NCBI GenBank assembly: GCA_022266195.1
Contig: WHVY01000002.1
Coordinates: 3,549,001 to 3,613,000, forward strand
Direction: 5' to 3'
Origin: Tetranychus cinnabarinus
Lineage: Eukaryota > Arthropoda > Arachnida > Trombidiformes > Tetranychidae
Length of the DNA: 64,000 nt
Shown: positions 43,311 to 57,030 of the stretch, one piece after another
How positions within the stretch are numbered: the stretch's first letter is position 1
Layout of the letters: each line of letters starts with the position of its first letter
Translations under genes and position numbers: made by a program
The notes under the pieces: generated by a model
Database searches by the model: none
What the model was told of the DNA's origin: nothing
The model's input: the letters and a program-made list of their open reading frames with translations, nothing else

Positions 43311-46300
43311 TAATAACATAATATAATAATATAATAACATAACAAATCAGTAAAGTTGCATTGTATTCCAATATCACCAAATTATCATTTGGACTGTTTA
43401 ATGATATTCCCATGTGATCACTTCATTTAGTAATTAGCATGGATTGAGTATCAACCAAATTAGAGTTTCCAGTGTAAGAGTAACAATTTGGACCCAACAT
43501 TTTACGAATACTTTTTTTTGTCGATTCCTTTACCTTCTTTTCCCTGTAAAATGCAACCTTTTTTGCATAAGAAACTACTCATTAGAGAAAAACATTCCAA
43601 GTGAACGGAAATGATTATCAACGCTTGTCACTTCCGTATTGCTACCTATTATCAGTCTTTTCACCCTTCGATGAATCAAACTATTGTCCAGTCAAATTTT
43701 TGACCCAAAAGGTCCAGCGCAGGGAAAAGAAAAGAGAGCAGAAAAAAAGTAAAAAAGAAAAGTTTTGCAACATTAATTCCCTGTTGAAAGAAGCTTGGAA
43801 TGAATAAAAATGTTACAAAGAAAAGAGTTTGAATAATTAGAATGATTCGACAATGATTCAAAGCAATTCTCAAGATTCATTGATTCATTGCTTTTTTCTC
43901 GCCCTGACAATCTTATCGAACTTTTGGAAGGCAAGAAAAAAGCGAAACTTTTTTCATTTCCAATATATTATTCGAACGGAAACAATTTTCTTTTACCATG
44001 TTCAATTCCATTGAGAGGCAAACTTGGACTCAGCAAGCCTCATCGGGTTTACTATCAATTTCACACTTGAATTCATGCAACATTCTCATGCATATAAATT
44101 GTATAAATACCTTTACTCTTCATGTTGACCAGATTCAATGAGCCTTGCTTCAAAAGCCAACTTAAGACGAAATTGACACAAGAAGAGCAAAAAAAGTCCA
44201 ACAATTTAACTTGTTTCATTAAGAACAATGATAACAGTGATTCCCATTTCAACCCCAATTGATCACACTTTTTATTCATTAACATTCCCTTCTCTCGCCT
44301 TTCCCTTTTCACCTTTTAATCGAGTTAAACAATGAAATCTAATCTAACAGTTCGCTTCATTAATCAAAAGGTCATTTCGTTTCTTGCAAATCACAAGAAA
44401 CCTTTTTTTGCTCGATTCAAGCAAAGCAATTAAAAAGCAGACGATGAAAAGTTGATGTAAAATGATTAAACGGAATCTCTTAAAACATTAAAAGTCAACA
44501 TTTATGATCGTCTTTTTATTGATATCATTTATCATTTTATTAACGTTATCATTATTACTTTAATTATCAATTTTTCGTTTCATGTCAACTTTGTCCAACT
44601 TGACTTTACCTCAACAAGCAATTAATGTTTGCTCAACTTGCAGTCAAACAAGTAAAGTAAACATTTTCACAGATGATATTAGTTTTTCATTATTAATAAT
44701 TTTGTTTGTTTTTTTCAATATTAACCAAGATAAAGTTCAATATTCAGGTTATCAGACTTGATAAACTCTCATCTTTTTTTAATCTGCCTTTTCCATTTCA
44801 TCTTCCAAGTGTTTCGATTGTTTTCATTATTGGAAAAGTTGAAGTCATCAAAGTGACAAAAGTTTCAATTTGCCTTTTTTGCATTGTTGATAAGAAACAA
44901 TGCGAATCGATTGAAAGTTTATCAAAACTAGAGTCAGCCATTTGGTTAAAAACAATTGACTTTTTTTTCATGACAATTGGTTTTCCAGAAAACAAAAAGT
45001 TATCCATTTTATCTGAATTAAAGTGTTGGATTAATCTGTAAATGAGTTTCATTGCTAAAGAGCTACTTATACATTTCTCATTCTTAACCATTCTTTCCCT
45101 TTTTATCCATCATTTTGACTTCATTTCCGTCCATATTTCCTGATTACTCCATCATTTTGTGACATTCACACATAAACACCCAAATATTATTATCATAATC
45201 ATCATCCTTTTTCCCTGATAATTAACTCTCATCTGTAAACAGTTTCAAGCAATACATTTCTCATCATTTCTCACCAGTTTTTTTTTCAAACTTTCAACAT
45301 GCTTTTTGGTCAACTCTTCACTTCTACTCTCCATCAGCATAAATCATCTTCTCTAATCAACTTAATCATTCACAATTTACCTTTTATCATTTACTATCTT
45401 CAACCTGCACATCTCTTCACATTTACCTTTAATCATAATAAAAGAAAAGATAAAAATGAGAAAACTTTTTTTCTTCTCTCATTCATTTCCATCTTTTTAC
45501 TTGTTTCACTTCATAATATTAATATAAACACTTATAATTCACGTCATTGTTTCCAACATCAACATATTACGATTACACTCGACAAATGATAACAAAATAT
45601 CAAGTTTAAACTCAGACTATTACATGGCAGTTTTAAGCTATTTGGTGGTTTTGTAAATGTTTCAAGATCGAATCAATATTATGATAATCTAATCAAATCT
45701 CCAGACTGGCAATTCTAGACCATTCAAGTCGAGAAGAGGCACAAACTCGTACACTTGCAATGAACTTGTTCTTACACCATTTAGAGTCAAGAAAATTACA
45801 AATTTTCTTTCAATCAAATTAAAGATTTCATTCGACAACGAATTCTTCATCAAGATCGATATAGATCAAAGAGATAAATTTCTTTTTTCTACCTTCATTT
45901 CAATGAAATTTCTTGAATTTCAATCACGATGGTGTCGATTTTTTTCTCGATTCTAGCGTCATTCTACATGGTAAAATTTCTTGTCGAACATGAAAATGAG
46001 GAAAATGAAAATTTGTTTTGTTCACACTTTCAAGTTTCTCTTTGCATACTTTCAATTTCGATGGTTAAGATAAACGAAATTAAATTGAAGATATGTTTTG
46101 GACGAGGCGTTGCGATTTTCGCTATATTGCATTTGATTTCGGAATATGTTTCATATTAATTTTTGATCCATCAGAAAGAAAGACTGTATTTGTTTCGAAT
46201 TCCTGTGATGTTCTTTTTATGGAAATGGTTGGACAAAGACGATGAAGGATCGAATTGCTTCAAACCTACTAACTGTAAGTAGCAATCTTAAGTTGACCAA

Positions 46301-49300
46301 TAAAGATGATACAAAGTTCCATCATAATTGTTGATTACTTGTGATTAAAATGATCAGGCAATTGCTTGAAGCTGTTTTAGTTTCATCAACTTTCCCATAA
46401 CCTTGCTTCTTTCGACAGACTCTGTTTATTCAACCAATTTCATCTTAATTGGTTGCAAATGATGAAAATTAATTGTTACATCGGCTATTGATTTGGCGAT
46501 GAAATTTAAATGCAAAGACTGCAAATAGCGTCATGGAATGATTAAAATAATAACATTCATTTGTATTCTTTGCATTACCATCATGATCATGTGAGAGAAC
46601 AAAATAGTTGAGTCTTTTTATATTAACACTGAGAGCACATTTTGTAATATTATTTTTGCTTCTAATATCATTGTAACTCTTATTATTATTTTTGTTGTTT
46701 TTTGCTTCTGTTGTGTTCATTATTATTATTATTTGGACAAACTCAATTTTGACATTTCTTCTTCTTTTTGATATATTTCACTCAATTCTGTTCTGCATTT
46801 CACAAGGGAAATCATGAGAATTTCAATATAAAACAGAAAATATAAGAACAATAACACAAAATATTAGAAATGCAAGTGTACAAACAGATGAAATAATCTG
46901 ATTATATTATTTTGAAAACATTATTTCATTGAATGTTCGATAGAAATAACAAGTCAACTCGTTCTGCTTACATGGAATTCAATTCCAGATCAAACCCTAA
47001 TGAGTTAAAACCCAAAAAAACGGCAGATTTGATGGAACGTGGAAAGCTCCATGTCGATCTCTTCAGCAGAAAACAGAAATTGAAAAATGTCATTTTAATA
47101 TTTAGTAGTAGTATACAGAAACCAGGTTTCCCGCCAACCTAGAGCCACTTCCTTTTGTCGTTATAGCGAAAGTACTTCACGGTTATATCAATCATGGTTG
47201 TATCGCAAAAAGATTTAAAAGGTGAAATTCCGTAGTAAAATATTCTCAAATCCATCCTCATGCCATTCAGGATTTTTCGCGTTCCTTGAAATTCATATCA
47301 AATTAAAAGTTTGAGTTAAGTGAAAATGAACTTTATTAACTGAATGATTTTATCATAAATTTTATGGAATAATTTACCCTCTGAGAAAATTTCGTTTAAA
47401 AGGCAAAACTCTGCCAATATTGTACATGAATTTTCACTGTAATATTTATGCTCTGAAAACATGAGAATAGATTCAACATCTGAATGGAGTAAAACAAGCA
47501 AATTTCATTTTCACAGTCAATTTATGGCCGAGTGAAATGATGATTTGAAATGTTGCTCATTCCTTGAATTATCATGATTATTGCTTATTATTAAATAAAT
47601 GAATAGGAAAAAAGGCCTTGATAATTATTATGATAACAATAAACATAACCGTCGTAAGTTGAAATCTTTATCCTGAACCAATGTTAGTTGATTCAGTTTC
47701 ATATTGATAATAATGATACCATTGATAATAACGCTATTGATTATAATAATAACAATGATGAGATGATGATGATTGTTTTCCAAAATAATAATAAAAACAT
47801 GAAATAAAAGAACCCAAAAAAAGCTAATGATAATATTGCAACTTTTTTTCTTCTCTTTTTTTTCTCTACTTAGTGTTGAGATATTGTTAACATGTAATAG
47901 CTGAAGCTGTAAGAAATTACATGTTTTTAACACAGAATGATGATGATGGAAGAATATGAAGAGAAATGAAGAGAAAGCGAAAGAAAGTTAAGAATTGGAA
48001 ATAATGATGATGATGTTCTGCTAATGAGGTTTCCGTTCATCATTTTACCATCGAATCAATTATCATCATTTGAGAGGAGAAGAAGAAGAAGAAAAAAACT
48101 GAGTCCAAAGAGAGAGAAAAGAGATTGAATGTGATACTCTTTTCACCATGTAATACATGAAACAGTGTCCATTGGAAAGGAAAGAGAAGAGAAAAAAACT
48201 GAGATGAAAATGAAGAGATGAAAAAAAAGAGAAAATATAAATGACCAAGTTGAACAAAAGATTCAGCAGAAAATGAGAATTCTGTGTATGGATGAAATAG
48301 ACAGGCTCATTAACTCCAAAGGTTTTCCCTGTGTTTACTGAAAGAATGAGATGAAAAAAAGAAGAAGAAAAAATACGAAAGAAAATTACATTCCAAATAA
48401 AGAATTGATTATTTTGTCTCCAACATTGGACTTTTTTATCTACTTCTCCATGCAACTTATAACTGTTTCATCTTCACTCATCATTTTCCTCTTTTCTCCT
48501 TGTTTACATAATTCAACGAAAAAATAATCCAATGTTATCCTCATCATTCCTCTCATCATTACCTTCAATATTATCGACTTGATAAGTTTCCAATTTACAG
48601 TTGCAATGGAAAACTTTGAGAGCGAGAAAAATGTTCATTTGCCATTCAATTATTCAAATGGATTGAAGAAAACGATTCCATTGAAACTTTTTATTCTCTT
48701 GTTCAGATTTGCTTACCTTTACTTTTATAGCTTCTTGTTGCTCAATGAACTTGTTGACATTTTCATTGAACATGGAATCAACTTGTTATAATGAATTTTA
48801 TGCTGATGACTTAACAAATTAAATACAAAGTTATCTTCACATTCACATAACTTTTCCTTCCTCTTCTTCTTGGACGCCTTTTCAACGATAATAATACTTT
48901 TATTCAGTCCATTCATGGACAAGTTTCAAGATTAAATCTAACCCTGATTATGACAATTTTAGCTCTCCAATTGTAACCACTAGTTATGTCATTCAATAGT
49001 TTACTTCTCATCAACTAATGGATGATGGAATATCAATGAATTTTCTGGCTTCATTATCTTTCTTCTCAACATTTCTTCTTCTTTTCGTGTCTCTTTTTTT
49101 TTCGTCACTTTTCACTTGCATTTTGATTCTCTTTTGATGACAATTTCAATGAAACCATGAATGAGAAAATGCTGAATACAAAAAAAAAGATGAAGAGCTT
49201 TTCGCTAATAAAGCTTACTCATCATTTTGCAACATTTTTTTCTTGTAACTTTTGTTGAAGATATTTATAAATATTCTGGCTCTTCATCCTCTTCTTTCCT

Positions 49301-52300
49301 CCCTCTGTTTCCACTCTTAAAAAGTAGCCATTGTCCAGTTAACAATTCTGATTCCCTTACATGACTTGGCTTTACTAGCAAAATAATAACCAATTGTAAA
49401 TGGCTTTGCATAATAAATTACACATTTTAATGTAATTCCTTCTTTTTCTTTCTTCTTCTTTTTTCTCTTTTCACCCAAATCAACTTTTCAATGACCATTG
49501 GTCAATATTGTTTTCCACTTTTTCCAACTTTTACTCTTATCTTCATCGTCTTTACCATCTTCATCATTTTCCTTTCTTCCTCTTCTATTATTTTCTCTCT
49601 TCCAACACAATCTTTTTAATGTTGCTTCAAATAAATTACAACAGCGATATAAATCATCCTTTAATATTTATTCATCTTCAACCAAATTGTCATTCAGTTG
49701 ACTAATGCTTTTGATAAATTAACTGATTCATTTTTCATTCAGTAAGGTGATAATCACATGAATTAAATGTCAATAAGCTCTAATCATCGCTCCCCAATCA
49801 GATAGTCGATCCCTCAACGGCTATTTCGATGTTTTTTAACTTCGGTAAAGTTATCTTTGATCGGCTCTGCAAGAATGAAATTGTTCCCATTGAATTGACG
49901 CTTTCCCAAGGAAAATTTTTGAAATCGTATTGAGCTGTAAAATTTAATTTCGTCAAATTTTTTGCATTGAAAAATAACCCGAAATTGTCTCGATGACTTT
50001 AAAAGTCTGGTTAAATGAACTTGCTGCTGAAAACTTTAACTCAGACTAGCTTAGCTATAAATTGTATCAATTTGTTTATGAATACAAGACACTAATGGAT
50101 ACAAATATCGACACTTCATTGTTATTCAAGGAAAACCCATAGACGACATTTTTGACTAAAAATCATTTCTTCTCTAATATTTGTCCTCAACTTATCAGTG
50201 GCATTTTACATTTAAAAATCATTTATCATAACCTAAAGAGCATCTGATTCACTAAGACAAATGACTTACTGATTATCCTTATAAAATCAAATCCTGCTCA
50301 CCTTGTAATATTTTTTGACAATCATCAATCATAACACTTAGCATTTATCGACAAAAAAAGAAAGAAAAATAATGTTACAATAATAGAGTAGCAAATAGCA
50401 TTGAACAATTGATAGGGAAATTCAAAAAAAGTCGAATCTTTACAATTCAATCAATTAATAATATTTATTCAGCTCTGATTGAACAATCTGAATAAAGTAA
50501 AAGATGACCGCTCTTGCACTAAACAATTGCAAGAAAATGCGAACATTTTCTCATAATTTTCACTTAATAACGCTTTTTTATCACCTAATGATGTACACAA
50601 CTGATTATTCAAACAGTTATGCAAGTTGAATGAGGTAACATTGGTTGAAACCTAATTTCACCCACGCTTACATCCCATGGAGTTTTTTCACTCCCAAGAC
50701 TATTTACTAATAAACTAGAAACTTGAAGAGTCCGCAAAGGAGAAGCAAAAAAGAGAGGAAAAGCATTTTCTCTTCCCTTTTAGTCTACTTGGACAACAAA
50801 CATTTTGTGTCCGATTAAAGTTATCAAAAGAAGTAAAGTCCAAATGATTAGAATATAAAAGAAATCGATAATAATGTTGATAATTTGAATTTTGATCACG
50901 AATTTTTATCCCTTTTGCTTAATATGATATTGTTATTATAACTGGTCTCTGGTCTATTCCTTTGTTAATGTTCAACATTTTGAATAGGAAACGCTCTCTT
51001 CACATTATAATAACATGTAAAATGAGTAACACTGACATTGTAATCCTTTGCGATATTCATCTAACTAATGCTGGAAAGGTAAACAAATAAGATTATCGAT
51101 CAACTGAAAAGAGGAAGAAAAAAAGGAAAAATTGAAAATTCTCATTTCGAACTGGCAACATTTTCTAATCATTTCCATCCAACCCACGGAACTCATTAAA
51201 ATTGAGTGAATTTATTAAAGTATAATTGTCATGATTAGTGAAAGTGATTAAAGTTGATGATTGTATTGAATATCCTCTAATATCCTTGGCGATAACCTTA
51301 CCATTGTGACTTTCTGATTGTCTTTCACTTTTTTCTTCTTCTTCTTCTGACCATTTCTCTTGCCTGACAAATGATCAAAAATTGTTCCAAATCAGTGAAT
51401 TTGCTTTCATCAAAATAATAATAATAATGTTTTACCATTAAATGGATTATACATTTTGAGTTTGATTCATTCCAAAAGCAAATCAACAGAATAAGAAAGC
51501 CATTTTTGGAGACTTCAATTGCAATATTATGTTGACTTGGAAGGCCAAAAAGGAAACCCAAAAAAAGTCTCATTTTTACCCCAAAAAGCAACTCCTTTTA
51601 GCCTCTTGCCCTTCATACTCCTTTAACTATAAGTTGGTGAAAAAAAGAGAGCAAAAGAAGGAGGAAAAAAGAAGCAAAATTACTTGCAATTGATTGATGG
51701 ATTCAGAATGAAAGCGAACAAGAAAAAAGGAGAAATTTTTCTGAGTGAAAAAATTCTTCCCTTTTTCGTTGATTAATTACCTTTTTGGTAATAACATGAA
51801 ATAATATCAATATAATTAGAAATGAAAATTGTTGCAATTGGCGATTCGGAGAGCCCAAAAAGTTAAAACAAGTGTTTGGGTTAAACAGTTATTAATGACA
51901 CTTTACAGTCAAAGGTCAACCTTTCCGTCAGCCCGTACTTCATCTTTACATAATCATCATCATATTGAGTTTATCATCATTACGTCTCATCTTTCCATCA
52001 ATTGTGACTTGAAATTAGGTAACACATATTCTGAGCCATCATCATGGCCATAATTTGCTAGAGTTTCATCCTTTTCATCTTTTTATCATTCTATCTTCCA
52101 TGGACATTCTACTTGTCAACTTAGATTGATGATGAGATATTGCAAGTTATGCGTGATTCTGTGATCGCTTCACTTTGAAAATGATCTTGTTTTTTCTTCT
52201 TCTTCTTCTTCTCCAACTTTCATCTTCTAAGATCATAATTATTTTCATTCTTCTCCTTTTGCCTTCTTCCTTCCTTCCCAGTCCATAATATCATGTTGTA

Positions 52301-55300
52301 ATGATATTATTTCTCATATTTCAAAAAAAGAAGATATCAGTTATTTCTTTATCAAATATCATGGAGTCCTTTTCATTTCTTAAAACAAACACAATCAAAC
52401 TTAATCAATCAAAAGAACCAGTAAAAGGCAGCAAAAGTGAAACATCATCTCATTTGATTAACATTAATTTATTGAGTCCAGTTTCTTTATGCAAATCATT
52501 CCATTTGCATAAAATTGTCCATTTTGATGAATTAATTTTATTAACATAATTAATCTGTAATTGGTTGAAGAGAAAATGCTTTTTTAGGAAAATCTCGAAA
52601 TGATTTGAGAATTGCGTGTTGGCGAATTGAACAGAAGGTTGAGTGCGTTACCTGGGAGTTTGTTTTATTGCTTCTTAAACATTCCAACAAATTAATCTTT
52701 TTTTTCATTTTCCCTCAGATTATCAATGGAATCAATATTTAGCAGTAATTATCATCCTTTCATGGTTTCATTGCAACTGACCGAATGAATCTTAAAGGGC
52801 AAAAGAAATAGTAATGACATGTTTCAAGGAAAAACAAGAGATGAAGCTGGGATGAAGAATGGTGAATAGGATAAAAAGATGATAAAAAGCGTCAGAGAAT
52901 TATGTAAGTTCATGAAAGAAAAGAAGCCGATTCAGAATGAAATAAATTACAAGTTTTTCTGTTGATTGCAAGATGCAAAAACTAATGAAAACATTTCTCT
53001 TATTTGCAAAGGAAAAAAAGAGGAAAGAGAGAAAAAAAGATGAAGAAAATCTTTTTTCTTCTTCAATTCAATCAATGGGGCTTTAAGACTGTTCAATGAA
53101 TCAACATTGAAAAGGTTCCATGAAGCGAACATTTTTTTTTCTCTCAGCCAAATCCACTCTTTGATTCCCTGGTTTGCAACCTTATTCCTGAGCAACTTTT
53201 TCCTCGACCAACAAATTATCCCTTTAAATAGTTGTAATAAAGATGACAATCAAATGTGTTAATAATGTCACACAACGATTCACCTTTAACTTTCCGCTTC
53301 TCCTATCAGAGTTCATCTCTTGATAAATTGCACGTCAACATTAAACAGGTAAAAATGGAAGCGCAAATTTCCTGATAACTTTATGATTGATATTCTTGTT
53401 CGCCTTCTTTCTTCTTCTTCTTCTTTCTGGATTAGATTATGTAAGGCAATCCCGTAATTTGGGCTCAAAATTTACGATTGGAGGATGGAATCAGTTTACT
53501 GTGACGATAACTCCATATTTTATTCTTATTCAGATGTTGCTTCCATGTTCTCCTTGTTCGCCTGGCCTTTTCACAGGAGGTAATCTTCCTGCCCTTTGGT
53601 CAATGAATTCCGATTCATCCGGCGATCTTGCTCATCCAACTTCCTTTCCATTCCTCCCACTTTACCATCATTTTTCGTTCTTAACTATCAATGGTTATAC
53701 TTTTTCCTTCTCTTCAAATGTTGTTCCCTGTTTCTTCGGCGTCCAATGATTCGTAACCAATCAGAAAAGTTTTCGAGTGAAAAATAACCGGATATCATGG
53801 AAAGGTGATGATTCCATGTAATGAAGCAACATTATAAATAGTTTTGCAAACTTTTGGCGAAAAGCAAAACCCAAATGCTAACAGAAAAAGAATCTTTTTT
53901 TTCTTCTCTCTCTCTTTACATTGATTTTGATTGATATTTCAGATTAGTTATTGTCGTTGATGAAGATTAAAGTAAAAGATTAGTGTTAATATCAATGATA
54001 TTAACTTGGAGTGATTGTTTTCATTTCCTTTTCCATCAATTCTCGTTTCTATTATTGTCCGAAGAGAAATCACTTTCGATTCTGTTGAACCACAAACACT
54101 CGCAAACCAGATAAACACATGTAAAGTCAACCTTTGCAGAGAACAATCGACATAAATATGATCCTTAGAAACTTGATCAACAAGAACTTTGCTAATAATT
54201 TCAGCTTGCATAAAGGAGAAAATCAACTAAATAATGATAATAATCTTCAAAGAGTTCTAAATTCCAAATCCAATGATGATTCGTCACATTTCTTCCGAGT
54301 ACCATTCAAAGGCTTTCAAAAAAGAATCACTTCAGCCAAATCAGAACACAGTAAAAACAAAATTTTCCAGATGAATCAATCGCTGTTGCTAGCAGTTCAA
54401 TTTTTAAGACAAGTTTGAAATTTCCTCTAGAATTTGTCCATTCAAGCTCAACTTTCTTCAGTAATTTAGAAAATCTTGTAACATTTAAAACATTTTTTAG
54501 CTTAAACTCGATCGCAACAAAATTAAAATTATCTGCTCAAGAAACAGCATTAAATTGGTGAATGCATTTGAATTCAAGACCTATTAACTTACAACTTTAG
54601 AAGTCGGTCAAAAATTAAGTCAAAGTTTTCAATGTAAACTAATACGATTGAACAGTAATTTAATAACTAGGCTTAATAGTTAATAACTATTGCAAACAAT
54701 TTGAAACTGAATCAAAAACGAACACTGATTAAACACTAACGAACTAATAGTTCATTAGCGATATTTGATTTTTTAACAAATGACATTTTTCGCTTCTTTA
54801 AGTTTCCTTCTTTGCTATTTGCAGAAACCTGAAAATCCCGTGAATCGGCATTTCCCTTTCTTTAAAATGCGAATAGTAAAAAGTTTACTTTCTCCTGATT
54901 CCAGCATTTATCACATTCTTGTACATTTTATTACATTTTATTCTCTAATGTTCATTATATTACCATGTAAGGTGATAAAAGATTTGTTTTTTCATCATCT
55001 TAAGGTAAACCAATATTCTCAGTGTTGGCAGATAAAAATATTACCAGGCAAGAGCCTGAGCGAGTTACAATATCACAAAGGAATGATAACTTGGTTTTGA
55101 TGTTAATGAATCATATTAAGATAAAATACCATCAACATGATAATATTGTCGACACCATATTCAATAGCTTTACTCTTGAAAAACCATTAATTGTATTAAG
55201 AAGAGAGAAAAGAAGAAAAAGAAAAAAGCGAATAAACAAAAAACAAAATTCTGTCTTCATCATCTTCTGATTCTTTGTATTAATGATGATGAATAAAAAG

Positions 55301-55549
55301 CAATACGCGAAACTGAGAACTGTCTAGCAAAGAATAAAGGACGATTAATAACAACAATTACGCTTAATTATATGACTTTCCTTTGCAAATGCTTATAAAA
55401 TGGAGAAGAAGAAAAAAGGACAAGAAAATGCTGACGTTTGTAATGCGATGTTATCATGAAAAAAGATGCAAAAGAAAAAAAAGAATCAGAAAGAAGTTCG
55501 AAACAACAGAGAAAAAAACGAAAGAATAAAAAAGCAAAGTTAGACAGAA

Positions 55550-56780
55550 TCAAATTAATCTCTTTCTTTCATGGAAATTTCATTTCTTTCTGTCTGTCTC
55601 TTTGTTTCTCTTTCGCCTAATAAGTCGCCATTTTTGCTCGATTCTCCATCAGCATCTTTGGATATATTTTTTTAGCCAAACTTGCTCTTCTACTTTTTTG
55701 CGTCTGTCTCATCAATACATCAACATCTTCCATTTTTGTTTCTTTTTCTTCTCTTTTTTTATTTTCCTTCTAAGTGGTTTCCCTCCGCATCCCTCGACAT
55801 CTCTCACTGGCCTTTACCGTATTCAACCATCTTTTACCTTTCTTTTTATCTTCTCACTCGCGAATCCCTGGGGTTGAGGAAAGGACTATTTGATGAAGTG
55901 GACCATCCCTTTACCTATACTCACTAAACTCACCGACTCTCTAATTTTCATCATCATTTCTTTTTTATCTTCTCAAGAACATTTCTTTCAAACAAAAATA
56001 ATGAGCTTCCATGCTCAAAGGTCTTACTTTTCCTGTCTTCGTATTTTTTTCTCTCTTTTTTTCTTCAATCCATTCGATAACTCATTATGTTGCTTTTTTG
56101 TTCATCTTATCCTTGATTGGTTTTGTTCATCATTCATTTTTGCATCTGATCATTAGAACTCCATTTTTTGGATAACTTTTTAGCATTGAGTGTGAATCGA
56201 ATGAAAAATTTTGAGTTTCTGAAAAGTTGAAGTTGTTCAAAAATGATGAAGAAAATTGAATGACGAAACAGGTTTCGAGGAAGAAAGGGAATCGGAAGAG
56301 GAAAAGAGGAAGGAAGGAAGATGGACTATTGGCAGGGTTGGAAGAGAGGAATGAAGATAAATGAAGAGGAAAAATGTGAGAGAAAAAGTTGAGTAAAGTG
56401 GAAAAATGAAAATAAAGTAAAGAAGTGAAAGATGAGTAAGTAATAAGATGATGAGAAGTGAAGATAAAAAGTTATTGAAGGGAGTTGGAAAAAGTCTGGG
56501 AGGGAAAACTGGGAATGAGAATCTTATAGATGATAAAATATTGAGAAGATTTTGTGAGATTGTTTAAGGTTGATCTGGTTATGAGATGAGAAAAGATGAA
56601 GGTTACATTGAAGAGGATGGAGCGAAAAAAAGATGAAGATTAAATTGGAAAAAATGTTTAACATTGTTTTGCGCAGCAAAACAAGCAAGATTGATATCCT
56701 ATTATATGATACTGAAGAGTAAAGACTAAAGAAGAGAGAGAGAAAAAAGAAGATGATTGAAGAAGAAAAAGAATTGGAGA
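55550..56780. other. Pyrimidine-rich to purine-rich switch
   Basis: The + strand is pyrimidine-rich from about 55550 to 56160 and then strongly purine-rich from about 56220 to 56780 (AAGAGGAA, GATGAGAAG, GGGAGG words). This is the opposite polarity to the switches at 9 kb and 34 kb. The overlapping long frames on both strands are explained by the bias. Confidence 0.5.
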
Positions 56781-56999
56781 AATGGTCAAGAATATTTTTC
56801 GATGAAAAAGAAGACCAAGAAATATGGTTCACTGGACTTTGTCCTCTTTCTTTTTTACTTTTTCCATTTTTCCATTTCACTGAACCTCATCATCATCATA
56901 ATCATCATCAACATCGCAGACTCTTTTCTCATGTTCACTTCTTTTTCTTGAAAATATATTTTTCTCCATTGATTGGTTTCTCTGAAAAAAAGAGCGATC

Positions 57000-57030
57000 A
57001 AGAGATGAACAAAATTCATGTTCATCTCTT
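57000..57030. repeat. Short hairpin with 11-bp perfect arms
   Basis: AAGAGATGAAC (57000-57010) and GTTCATCTCTT (57020-57030) are exact reverse complements around a nine-base loop. It lies in pyrimidine/purine-biased DNA, where such matches are commoner than elsewhere. Confidence 0.4.

Noticed and set aside
44798..45091. 97-codon - strand frame of protein-like composition
   Set aside because: It overlaps a + strand frame of similar length and quality (44706-45041), lacks a recognisable domain and has no clear splice or promoter context.
53387..53749. 120-codon + frame with hydrophobic N-terminus
   Set aside because: The frame starts at TTG, has no domain, and the leader is a TTC/CTT repeat rather than a credible signal peptide; such frames are expected by chance here.
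54158..54418. 86-codon + frame with mixed composition and a KR dipeptide, resembling a neuropeptide precursor
   Set aside because: No signal peptide, no repeated peptide units and no amidation Gly-Lys/Arg pattern; about a dozen frames of this length are expected by chance in this window.
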